From: Rhodanobacter sp.
Lineage (GTDB): Bacteria > Pseudomonadota > Gammaproteobacteria > Xanthomonadales > Rhodanobacteraceae
DNA length: 64,000 bases
Direction: 5' to 3'
Assembly: GCA_030148505.1 (NCBI GenBank)
Contig: JASBTI010000034.1
Span: 1 to 64,000, forward strand
Both the position numbers and the translations under genes were made by a program. This document shows positions 25,890 through 33,530 of the stretch, piece by piece; the stretch's first letter is position 1, and each line of letters begins with the position of its first letter. The notes below the pieces were generated by a model. That model worked only from the letters and a program-made list of their open reading frames with translations. It had not been told where the DNA came from and ran no database searches.

Positions 25890-26675
25890 ATGAAAACCTC
25901 TTTGGCCGGTCGTACTGCCTTGGTTACCGGCGCATCTGGCGGTCTGGGCGCCGCGTTCGCCCGTGAGCTAGCCATGCATGGTTGCGCGATGGTGCTGGTT
26001 GCGCGTAGCGAAGCCCCGATGGAGGCGCTGGCGCGCGAGCTGCGCGCCAGCGGGACAATCGTTCATGTCCATCCCACCGATTTGGTCGATGCAGCGGCGC
26101 GGGAAGCACTCGCCGCCCGGCTTGCCGCCGAGGGCATCGCGGTGGATGTGCTGGTCAATAACGCCGGTTTCGGGGTGTTCGGCGCATTCGCCGATACGGC
26201 GTGGTCCCGCGTGGAGGCGATGCTTACCGTGGATGTGATGGCGCTAAGCCATCTGACGCGGCTGTTCGTACCGGCGATGCGCACACGGGGTTTCGGCCGG
26301 GTGCTGCAGGTGGCGTCCACGGCAGCCTTCCAGCCAACGCCCGGTTATGCGGCGTACGCGGCAGCAAAATCCTATGTGCTGGAGTTTTCGTACGCGCTCG
26401 ATTGCGAGTTGCGCGGCAGCGGGGTGCGCTGCACCGTGGTTTCCCCGGGCGTTACCGCCACCGGATTTTTCGAGGTGTCCGGTCAGCGTGCCACCTGGTA
26501 TCAGCGACTGACGCGGATGCAGGCCCCTGCCGTGGCGCGGCGCGGTGTTGCCGCGATGCTGGCGGGTCGCGGCGGTACCGTTACGGGTTGGCTCAACGCT
26601 TCGGTGGCCCATGCCACCCGCATGATGCCAAGGCGTCTTTCGGCCAGGGTAGCCGGTTGGCTGATGCGCAACTGA
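25890..26675 (+). CDS. SDR family NAD(P)-dependent oxidoreductase
   Basis: A 261-residue classical SDR with TGASGGLGAAFA near residue 14, VNNAGFGVFG near residue 90, the catalytic Ser of VASTAAF, and YAAAKSYV as YxxxK. The C-terminal part has a basic, membrane-peripheral look (RMMPRRLSARVAGWLMRN), as in DltE/YqjQ-like SDRs of lipid metabolism. CAGGGAG precedes the ATG. It diverges from the glutaredoxin gene and ends three bases from the convergent metallophosphatase stop. Substrate unknown. Confidence 0.82.
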   Translation: MKTSLAGRTALVTGASGGLGAAFARELAMHGCAMVLVARSEAPMEALARELRASGTIVHVHPTDLVDAAAREALAARLAAEGIAVDVLVNNAGFGVFGAFADTAWSRVEAMLTVDVMALSHLTRLFVPAMRTRGFGRVLQVASTAAFQPTPGYAAYAAAKSYVLEFSYALDCELRGSGVRCTVVSPGVTATGFFEVSGQRATWYQRLTRMQAPAVARRGVAAMLAGRGGTVTGWLNASVAHATRMMPRRLSARVAGWLMRN

Positions 26676-26678
26676 GCG

Positions 26679-27536
26679 TCACGTTGCCGGATGCAGGTCG
26701 GCCAGATCGAGGTGGCGGCAGGCCAGCGGCTCCAATGCCAGCGCGGTAGCCGGTGACGGCAATACAAGTTCACGGCTGGCGCGGCCCAGTAACGCAGGCT
26801 GTTCGCTCCAGTGGATCAGTTGCATCGCGCCGACATGATCCTCGATCAACGCGGTGCAGTGTTCGACCCAGTCGCCGTCGTTGAGGTAGAGCACCCCGTC
26901 GATCCGCCGAACCTGCCCATAGTGGATATGGCCGCAGATGTGCCCATCATAACCGCGGGCAGCGGCGTCGTCGGCGACGCGCTGTTCATAGGCGCGGATA
27001 TAAGCGAGTGCCTGACTGATGCGTGACTTGATCACGATCGACAGCGGCAGATATGGGAGAGCCCTCTGCTGACGCAGTGCGTACAGCCGGCGGTTGCCCC
27101 AGCAGAGCAAGCGGTGCATGGCGTCGCCCAACCACAGTATGCCGTGCCGCCCGTTCGATTCGGGATCGAATTCGTCGCCGTGGCTGACCCGGTAACGGCG
27201 CCCATCGGCACCGATATGGGTAGCATCCAGGGCGATGCGCACGCCACCGACCTGCTGGCCGGCGAGCTGGCGCAATGGCGCATCGTGGTTACCGGGGATG
27301 TAGATGATCTCGATGCCGCGCTGCGCCATCGCCAGCAATTCCGTAACCACGGCGCTATGGGTGCGGTGCCAGCAAAACCGTTTTGTCAGCGCCTCCATGT
27401 CGATGATGTCACCGACCAGATACAAGGTTTCACAATGTAGATGGCGCAGGAAGTCGAGCAGATAGTCGGCTTTGCAGTCGGCTGTACCCAAATGCACATC
27501 GGAGATGAAAGCGCTACGGCAATATACGGTCTTCAT
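26679..27536 (-). CDS. LpxH-like calcineurin-type metallophosphatase
   Basis: A 285-residue enzyme with the full set of two-metal motifs: SDVHLG, GDIIDM, GNHD, SHGDEFD and GHIHYG. This order and the WLGDAMHR/WGNRRLY region match the UDP-2,3-diacylglucosamine pyrophosphatase group (COG2908). Proteins of this subgroup are longer than E. coli LpxH (240 residues) and often stand outside lipid A gene clusters, so the true substrate is uncertain. It would be cytoplasmic or bound to the inner membrane face. It converges on the SDR gene. Confidence 0.78.
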   Translation of the reverse strand: MKTVYCRSAFISDVHLGTADCKADYLLDFLRHLHCETLYLVGDIIDMEALTKRFCWHRTHSAVVTELLAMAQRGIEIIYIPGNHDAPLRQLAGQQVGGVRIALDATHIGADGRRYRVSHGDEFDPESNGRHGILWLGDAMHRLLCWGNRRLYALRQQRALPYLPLSIVIKSRISQALAYIRAYEQRVADDAAARGYDGHICGHIHYGQVRRIDGVLYLNDGDWVEHCTALIEDHVGAMQLIHWSEQPALLGRASRELVLPSPATALALEPLACRHLDLADLHPAT

Positions 27537-27646
27537 GGCGCGGATTCCCGGGGGTGCCCGGGGCGTCAGTATTCCGCGCTCGCATCACGCCGCGATGGCG
27601 GGGAGATTGCAGTGCGGTTGCGGTGGCCGGAAAATCCGTGGTCGCA

Positions 27647-28273
27647 CTAGCGCGAAGCGCGGCGCAGGGTCGCGCGAACCACTGGTTCGATCGCCGTTAC
27701 CCACAGCGCGTATTGGTCGGCCGACGGATGCAGGCCATCTTTTGCCACCAGCCCGGGGTGGCGGCGGGACATTCCGGTGATATCGACGAAATGGGCACCG
27801 GCGCGGCTCACCTGATCGCGGGCGATGGCGTTGAAGATATCCAGCTCGTCGGCGATGCGGCTGGCGTCACGGCCGTGGTCGTGCGCGAACGGGGTGACAC
27901 CCCAGTCCGGAATCGAAACCGCAACGACCCGCGTCGCGCGGTCGGCGGATAGTCGGATCGCGCGCGCCAGCAATGCGGTGAACTGGGTACGGTATTCTCC
28001 GGCGGAGCGGCCACGGTACTGGTTGTTGACGCCGATCTGCAGGGTGACAAGATCAAACGCCGGACGTAGTTGCGCGGCATCCATGGCCAGGGCCAGCTCG
28101 TCGGTGGTCCAGCCGGTCACGGCGATGATCTGGGGATCGCCGATGACGGTGCCGCTTCGACGCAGGCGCCGGACCAGTGTTGTCGGCCATCGATCACCGG
28201 CGGCGACGGCTTCGCCGATGGTGTAAGAGTCCCCCAGGGCGAGGTAGCGCAAGGGCTCGGCAGCCTGGATCAT
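27647..28273 (-). CDS. SGNH/GDSL-family hydrolase
   Basis: A 208-residue esterase/lipase-like protein. Block I is ALGDSYTIGEAV with the nucleophile Ser, block III is IGVNNQYRG with the oxyanion Asn, and block V is DGLHPS with the catalytic Asp and His. No signal peptide is visible, so it should be cytoplasmic. The substrate could be any carboxyl ester. It diverges from rsgA across about 150 bp. Confidence 0.82.
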   Translation of the reverse strand: MIQAAEPLRYLALGDSYTIGEAVAAGDRWPTTLVRRLRRSGTVIGDPQIIAVTGWTTDELALAMDAAQLRPAFDLVTLQIGVNNQYRGRSAGEYRTQFTALLARAIRLSADRATRVVAVSIPDWGVTPFAHDHGRDASRIADELDIFNAIARDQVSRAGAHFVDITGMSRRHPGLVAKDGLHPSADQYALWVTAIEPVVRATLRRASR

Positions 28274-28422
28274 CCGACGTTTCCTTTGAGGCCAATGGTG
28301 TGGCCGTCAGTGTGTCGTACTGACCGCCGGATGGGAACTCAGCGGATAGCCGGATGCCAGTTCATCGTATGGCTACCCTCGAGCAGTGCATAATTACCCC
28401 ACCATGTCGACAGAATGCCCCC

Positions 28423-29478
28423 ATGAGTGACGCCGAAACGATCGAACGTTTGCGCCGTATCGGCTGGCGTGACGACGCCCTGGCGGCGAGCGGCCTGCGA
28501 CTGGCCCGGGTAGTCGCCCAGCACCGTGCAGGCTATCAGTTGCACGATGGCGATGCCTTGTTTGGTGCGCAGCCGGACGGACGTTTTCTCAAGCGCGGCA
28601 TCGATCCCGGCGAGCGTCCGGTGGTCGGGGATTTTGTCGAAGTGGCCGACGGCACGCCACCGCATATTGTGGCGGTGAGACCGCGCCGCACCGTGCTTTC
28701 ACGGGCGGCGGCCGGAGAGCGGTACGAGCGGCAGCTGATCGCCACCAACATCGACTATGTACTGGTGCTGACCGGGCTGGATGGCGATTTCAATGCGGCG
28801 CGGATCGAGCGCTATCTGTCGCTGACTGAAGGCTCCGGTGCGCAGCCGGTGGTCCTTCTCAGCAAGGTCGATACTCGGGACGGTGTGGCCGAGCAGATAG
28901 CCGCCTTGCGTGCGCGTTTGCCTGAGGGCACGCCGATCCACTGCTTGAACGGCAAAGACCCGGCTAGCGTGGTCGTGCTCGCGCCCTACCTGCAGCCTGG
29001 CGACAGCGCGGTACTGGTGGGCTCTTCCGGCGCCGGCAAGTCAACCCTCACCAATACCTTGCTCGGTTCGGCCACCATGGCGACCGCAGCGGTACGCAGT
29101 CACGACAGCCGCGGGCGGCACACCACCACCCACCGCGCCCTGCTGCAGCTGCCCAGCGGCGGGTGCCTGATCGACACCCCGGGGATGCGCGAACTGAAGC
29201 TTACCGGCGATGAAAACCTGGATCTGTTTGCCGATATCGAGGTGCTCGCCGAGCAATGCCGTTTCGCCGACTGCGGACACGGCAGCGAACCGGGTTGCGC
29301 GGTGCAGGTAGCCCTGGATACCGGGGAGCTTGCGCCCGGGCGCTGGCGCAATTATCTCAAGCTGCATGACGAGCGCGAGGAGCAGGCCGCGACACTGGAA
29401 GCGCGCCTACGCAAGCAGCGCGGCGGTAGACCAATCGAACAGCCGCGAGGTCATCGCGGGCAGCGCGAGCGGGACTAG
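28423..29478 (+). CDS. rsgA: Ribosome small-subunit-dependent GTPase A
   Basis: A 351-residue circularly permuted GTPase that helps 30S subunit maturation. An N-terminal OB-type domain (VGDFVEV) precedes the G domain in permuted order: G4 LSKVDTRD, then G1 GSSGAGKST, then G3 DTPGMREL. The C-terminal zinc knuckle is CRFADCGHGSEPGC. The start was taken at ATG 28423 (MSDAETIERLRR); the ORF-track start 23 codons upstream adds an unlikely sequence. No clear ribosome site precedes it. Family assignment is certain. Confidence 0.93.
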   Translation: MSDAETIERLRRIGWRDDALAASGLRLARVVAQHRAGYQLHDGDALFGAQPDGRFLKRGIDPGERPVVGDFVEVADGTPPHIVAVRPRRTVLSRAAAGERYERQLIATNIDYVLVLTGLDGDFNAARIERYLSLTEGSGAQPVVLLSKVDTRDGVAEQIAALRARLPEGTPIHCLNGKDPASVVVLAPYLQPGDSAVLVGSSGAGKSTLTNTLLGSATMATAAVRSHDSRGRHTTTHRALLQLPSGGCLIDTPGMRELKLTGDENLDLFADIEVLAEQCRFADCGHGSEPGCAVQVALDTGELAPGRWRNYLKLHDEREEQAATLEARLRKQRGGRPIEQPRGHRGQRERD

Positions 29479-29648
29479 TCGCACGCTGCAGCGGTTGGTG
29501 GCGCTATGATGCGACCATCGATTCTTCCGGCTGACTCCATGCGTCGGTGGCCCGTTCCGACTTTTGCTCGCTGCCCGTTGCGGATGCCCGCCATGGCGAT
29601 TCCGCCGGCTGTCCATACAGGTCGCGTTGCGGATGCGCGAGGGCGGTG

Positions 29649-30950
29649 ATGGACATCCCGCTCGCCGTCGTGGCACCCGAGTTACGGCAGTACGCTGCGC
29701 TGGATCAGCGTCTGCTGGCGGCGGCGCGCAGTATCAACATCCTGCCGACCGTGGCGTGGCCGGCGTCGCTGGAATATCGCCTGGTCGAGGCGTATGGTGC
29801 GGGCCGCTTCGTCTTGCCCGAGGTGGTTTACGAACGCCCGGTATTGGCGACCGTGCGGGCCGAACTGGCGCGTATCGAGCAGGAGGCCGGTAGCGGGCAT
29901 CCGCTCGGTGACTACCTGCGCCGCACCGCCGAGTCATGGCAGGTTGCCGCCGAAATGCTGGAGGCTGTCGGTACGGCGGGCGTCACTGCGCCGTCGATCG
30001 CCTTATACGGACGCCCCGGCGACCTGATTCCCGGCAGCGAGCGCAGCAACCTCGATGCGGCCCGCTATTTTGTCGAGCTATCCGACGAGTTGGGTGCGGA
30101 TCTGCTGGCAGACGATCGCGACTGCAAACGGTCGGCTGAGACGTTGCGAGCGGAGCTAGTGCAAACCCTCGACGACTTTTTCGGTGCCGGACAGATCCGC
30201 GTCGAGGTCGACCCGGAGTTGACGGCAAAGGCTGCCGCAGGGGCGACGCGGATTCGTCTGCGTGGGGGTGCCAGCTTCAGCGAATACGACTATCACCAAT
30301 TGCTGGCGCACGAGGCCTTTGTGCATTCACTGACAGCGCTGAATGGACGACGACAGCCCCTGCTGGGTTCACTGGGTCGCACTTCGCCGCGGGTTACCGC
30401 CACCCAGGAGGGCCTGGCAGTGTTCGCCGAACTGATGTCGGGGGCGATCGACATCACCCGGCTCAAGCGCATCAGTCTGCGTATCCTGGCTATCGACATG
30501 GCGCTCAACGGCGCTGATTTCGTCGAGGTCTACCGTTACTTCAGCGGCTGCGGGCAGAGCGTGGCAGACAGCTTCCACTCGACCCAAAGGGTCTTTCGCG
30601 GCGTGCCGCTCGGCGGCGGTGCGGCATTCGCCAAGGACAATGTTTACCTGTCCGGCCTGCTCACCGTGCACACCTTTTTCCGCTGGGCATTGAAGCAGCG
30701 CCGCATGGATCTGCTGCGACATCTGTTTGCCGGCAAGATGGCCCTGCAGGATGTGATCAGCCTGCAACCGTTTTTCGAGTCCGGCGCCATCCTGCCGCCA
30801 TTGTGGCTGCCACCCTGGATGCAGCATGTCCACGGGCTTGCCGGCAAGCTGGCATTTTCGTTGTTTGTCAATCGCATCCAGATGAATCGGGTGCAGGAGG
30901 ACGAACTTCTGCTGGGCAATCCGAGCCCCGACCCGGGTGCCTTTCCGTGA
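29649..30950 (+). CDS. DUF1704 / QEGLA-motif (MATCAP-like) metalloprotease
   Basis: A 433-residue protein of the DUF1704 family, often annotated as a flavohemoglobin expression-modulating QEGLA-motif protein. It has the zinc motif HEAFVH (HExxxH) near residue 220 and ATQEGLAVFAEL about 35 residues later, which supplies the third ligand glutamate region. The eukaryotic relatives (KIAA0895/MATCAP) are tubulin tyrosine carboxypeptidases, so a C-terminal exopeptidase activity is plausible, but the bacterial substrate is unknown. The start ATG 29649 has GAGGG upstream. It is predicted to be soluble and stands between rsgA and maeB. Confidence 0.82.
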   Translation: MDIPLAVVAPELRQYAALDQRLLAAARSINILPTVAWPASLEYRLVEAYGAGRFVLPEVVYERPVLATVRAELARIEQEAGSGHPLGDYLRRTAESWQVAAEMLEAVGTAGVTAPSIALYGRPGDLIPGSERSNLDAARYFVELSDELGADLLADDRDCKRSAETLRAELVQTLDDFFGAGQIRVEVDPELTAKAAAGATRIRLRGGASFSEYDYHQLLAHEAFVHSLTALNGRRQPLLGSLGRTSPRVTATQEGLAVFAELMSGAIDITRLKRISLRILAIDMALNGADFVEVYRYFSGCGQSVADSFHSTQRVFRGVPLGGGAAFAKDNVYLSGLLTVHTFFRWALKQRRMDLLRHLFAGKMALQDVISLQPFFESGAILPPLWLPPWMQHVHGLAGKLAFSLFVNRIQMNRVQEDELLLGNPSPDPGAFP

Positions 30951-31043
30951 GCGAGCGGACTCGGGTACGCGCCGCCCCGGTGCTACCATCACGAACAGTC
31001 ATTCGTGGCGAATGACACCCCCTTTCTCAACAAAACACATCCG

Positions 31044-33329
31044 ATGGCCCTCCCCGAAGAATTGCGTCTCGCCGCACTCGAATATCATCGCCTGCCGCGA
31101 CCGGGCAAGATCAAGATCACCCCGACCACCTCGTTGCTGACCCAGCGTGACCTTTCGCTAGCCTATTCGCCGGGAGTGGCGGCTGCCTGTGATGCGATCG
31201 TCGAGGATCCGGGCTCGGCCGCCGAGTACACCGCGCGCGCCAATCTGGTCGCAGTGATCAGCAACGGCACGGCGGTATTGGGGCTGGGCAATATCGGCCC
31301 GCTGGCGGCCAAGCCGGTGATGGAAGGCAAGGGTGTGTTGTTTCAGAAGTTTGCCGGTATCGATGTGTTCGACATCGAGATTGCCGAAAACGACCCGGAC
31401 AAGCTGGTCGAGATCATCGCCTCGATGGAGCCGACCTTCGGCGGCATCAACCTGGAAGACATCAAGGCACCGGAGTGCTTCATCGTCGAGCGCAAGCTGC
31501 GCGAGCGGATGAAGATCCCGGTGTTCCACGATGACCAGCACGGCACCGCGATCATCGTCGGTGCCGCGGTGCTCAATGCGCTGGAGGTAGTCGGCAAGAA
31601 CATCGGGGACGTCAAGCTGGCCACCGCGGGAGCTGGTGCGGCCGGCATTGCCTGTCTGGACATGCTGGTGGCGCTGGGGCTGAAGCCCGAAAATATCCTC
31701 GCTTACGACCGCGAAGGCGTGCTGTATACCGGCCGCGAGCAGCTGGATCCGGACAAGCTGCGTTACGCGCGGGACACCGACAAGCGCACGCTCGCCGAAA
31801 TCGTCGACGGTGCCGATGTGTTTCTCGGTCTCTCTGCCGGTGGCATCCTGAAGCCGGAGATGGTCGCGACGATGGCCGACAGGCCGGTGATCCTGGCCCT
31901 GGCCAACCCCAATTCGGAGATCATGCCGGAGGATGCCAAGCGGGTGCGCCCGGACTGCATCATCGCGACCGGGCGGTCGGACTACCCGAACCAGGTCAAC
32001 AACGCGCTGTGCTTTCCCTACATTTTCCGTGGCGCGCTCGATGTCGGTGCCACCGTGATCAACGAGGCCATGAAGCTGGCTTGCGTGCGCGCGATCGCGG
32101 CGCTGGCGCGGATCGAGGCTTCCGATCTCGGCGGCTATGGCGGCGAGGTACCGTCGTTTGGTCCCGAATACCTGATTCCACGTCCGTTCGATCCACGTCT
32201 TCTGGTGATGCTGGCGCCGGCCGTGGCGCTGGCGGCGATGGAGTCCGGCGTGGCCACACGTCCGATTGCCGACATGGATGCGTACCGCGAGAAACTCGGC
32301 CAGTTCATCTACCGCACCGGTTTGCTGATGAAGCCGGTGTACGAGCGGGCGCGTGCGGATCGCAAGCGCGTCGCTTACGCCGAAGGCGAGGAGGAAAATG
32401 TCCTGCGCGCGGTGCAGACGGTGATCGACGAGCACTTAGCCTTCCCCGTGTTGATCGGACGTCCGGACGTGATTCAGACGCGCATCGAGCGGTTGGGTCT
32501 GCGGATGCGCGAAGGGGTCGACTTCGAGCTGACCAACATCAACGAGGACCCACGATTCAACGAGTACTGGCAGCAGTATCACACGCTGACCGAACGTCGT
32601 GGCGTGACGCCGGCGGCGGCCAAGAACCTGGTGCGCTCGCGGCCGACCCTGATCGCCGCGCTGATGGTCGAGCGGGGCGAGGTCGACGCCATGATCTGCG
32701 GTCTGGTCGGCCGCTATCACAAGAAGCTCGGTTACCTGCGCAGTGTGTTTTCCCTCGATCCGGGGGTGCAGTGCACGTCAGCGATGAGCGGGGTGATCAA
32801 TGACCGGGGTGCCTGGTTTTTCCTCGATACCCATGTGCAGGTCGATCCCACCGCGGAACAGATTGCCGAGGCCACCTTGCAGGCCAGTTACCGCCTCAAG
32901 CAGTTTGGTATCGAGCCGAAGGTAGCGCTGCTGTCGCATTCCAACTACGGCAGCCATGACAACCCGAGTGCCGCGAAGATGCGCAAGGTCTGGCAGATCC
33001 TCAAAGCGCGCGCGCCCAAGTTGGAGGCGGACGGCGAAATGCAGGCCGACACCGCATGGGACGACGTGTTGCGTCAGCGCATGTTTCCGCACACTACGCT
33101 CAGTGGACGCGCCAACTTGTTTGTTATGCCCAATCTGGATGCAGCCAACATCGCCTACAACATGGTGCGGGTGATGACCGATGGTGTGGCGATTGGACCG
33201 ATCCTGATGGGCCTGGACAAGTCGGCACACATTCTGACCTCGGCCTCGACGGCGCGTCGCATCGTCAACATGACGGCGGTGGCGGCGGTCGATGCACAGA
33301 TTCGTGCGGCCAACCGCTCATCGCGTTGA
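31044..33329 (+). CDS. maeB: NADP-dependent malic enzyme with C-terminal phosphotransacetylase-like domain
   Basis: A 761-residue MaeB-type malic enzyme (malate to pyruvate plus CO2). The N-terminal malic domain has [11 protein letters not shown] and [13 protein letters not shown]; the Rossmann domain has [14 protein letters not shown] and [11 protein letters not shown]. The C-terminal 330 residues form the phosphate-acetyltransferase-like regulatory domain ([31 protein letters not shown]). The ORF track starts at GTG 31005. I prefer ATG 31044 because [15 protein letters not shown] aligns directly with the MaeB N-terminus of other bacteria; neither start has a clear ribosome site. It lies just upstream of aceE, so consecutive genes make and use pyruvate. 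Confidence 0.92.
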   Translation: MALPEELRLAALEYHRLPRPGKIKITPTTSLLTQRDLSLAYSPGVAAACDAIVEDPGSAAEYTARANLVAVISNGTAVLGLGNIGPLAAKPVMEGKGVLFQKFAGIDVFDIEIAENDPDKLVEIIASMEPTFGGINLEDIKAPECFIVERKLRERMKIPVFHDDQHGTAIIVGAAVLNALEVVGKNIGDVKLATAGAGAAGIACLDMLVALGLKPENILAYDREGVLYTGREQLDPDKLRYARDTDKRTLAEIVDGADVFLGLSAGGILKPEMVATMADRPVILALANPNSEIMPEDAKRVRPDCIIATGRSDYPNQVNNALCFPYIFRGALDVGATVINEAMKLACVRAIAALARIEASDLGGYGGEVPSFGPEYLIPRPFDPRLLVMLAPAVALAAMESGVATRPIADMDAYREKLGQFIYRTGLLMKPVYERARADRKRVAYAEGEEENVLRAVQTVIDEHLAFPVLIGRPDVIQTRIERLGLRMREGVDFELTNINEDPRFNEYWQQYHTLTERRGVTPAAAKNLVRSRPTLIAALMVERGEVDAMICGLVGRYHKKLGYLRSVFSLDPGVQCTSAMSGVINDRGAWFFLDTHVQVDPTAEQIAEATLQASYRLKQFGIEPKVALLSHSNYGSHDNPSAAKMRKVWQILKARAPKLEADGEMQADTAWDDVLRQRMFPHTTLSGRANLFVMPNLDAANIAYNMVRVMTDGVAIGPILMGLDKSAHILTSASTARRIVNMTAVAAVDAQIRAANRSSR

Positions 33330-33394
33330 TCCAGGGAAGGGTCGTATCGCCGACGAGCTCGATCTCGGTACCTGCTAAGCCCGTAGGTGCCTCG

Positions 33395-33412
33395 CCATGC
33401 GTCGACGCATGG
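33395..33412. promoter_or_regulatory. 18-bp perfect palindrome upstream of aceE
   Basis: CCATGCGTCGACGCATGG is its own reverse complement. It lies about 120 bp before the aceE start codon, a reasonable place for an operator. It does not resemble the PdhR site of enteric bacteria. It could also be a chance hairpin. Confidence 0.4.
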
Positions 33413-33461
33413 ACGTCTGAATTGGCAGGGTGTGGGTTCAGGAGCTAAACTTGGGCGTTGA

Positions 33462-33487
33462 TCCCGCCACCTTCCCCTGTGGCGGGA
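33462..33487 (+). promoter_or_regulatory. Leader hairpin before aceE
   Basis: TCCCGCCAC and GTGGCGGGA form a nine-bp perfect stem around an eight-base C/T-rich loop, 44 bases before the aceE ATG. No T tract follows, so it is more likely the end of the maeB transcript or a leader structure than an intrinsic terminator. Confidence 0.45.
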
Positions 33488-33530
33488 ATCCCCTCAAGCC
33501 TGACGCCGCAAGGCATCCCGGAGACCTCAC

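Noticed and set aside
31005-31043. GTG start for maeB 13 codons upstream
   Set aside because: Neither start has a good ribosome site, and the shorter form fits the family N-terminus better. Kept as an alternative only.
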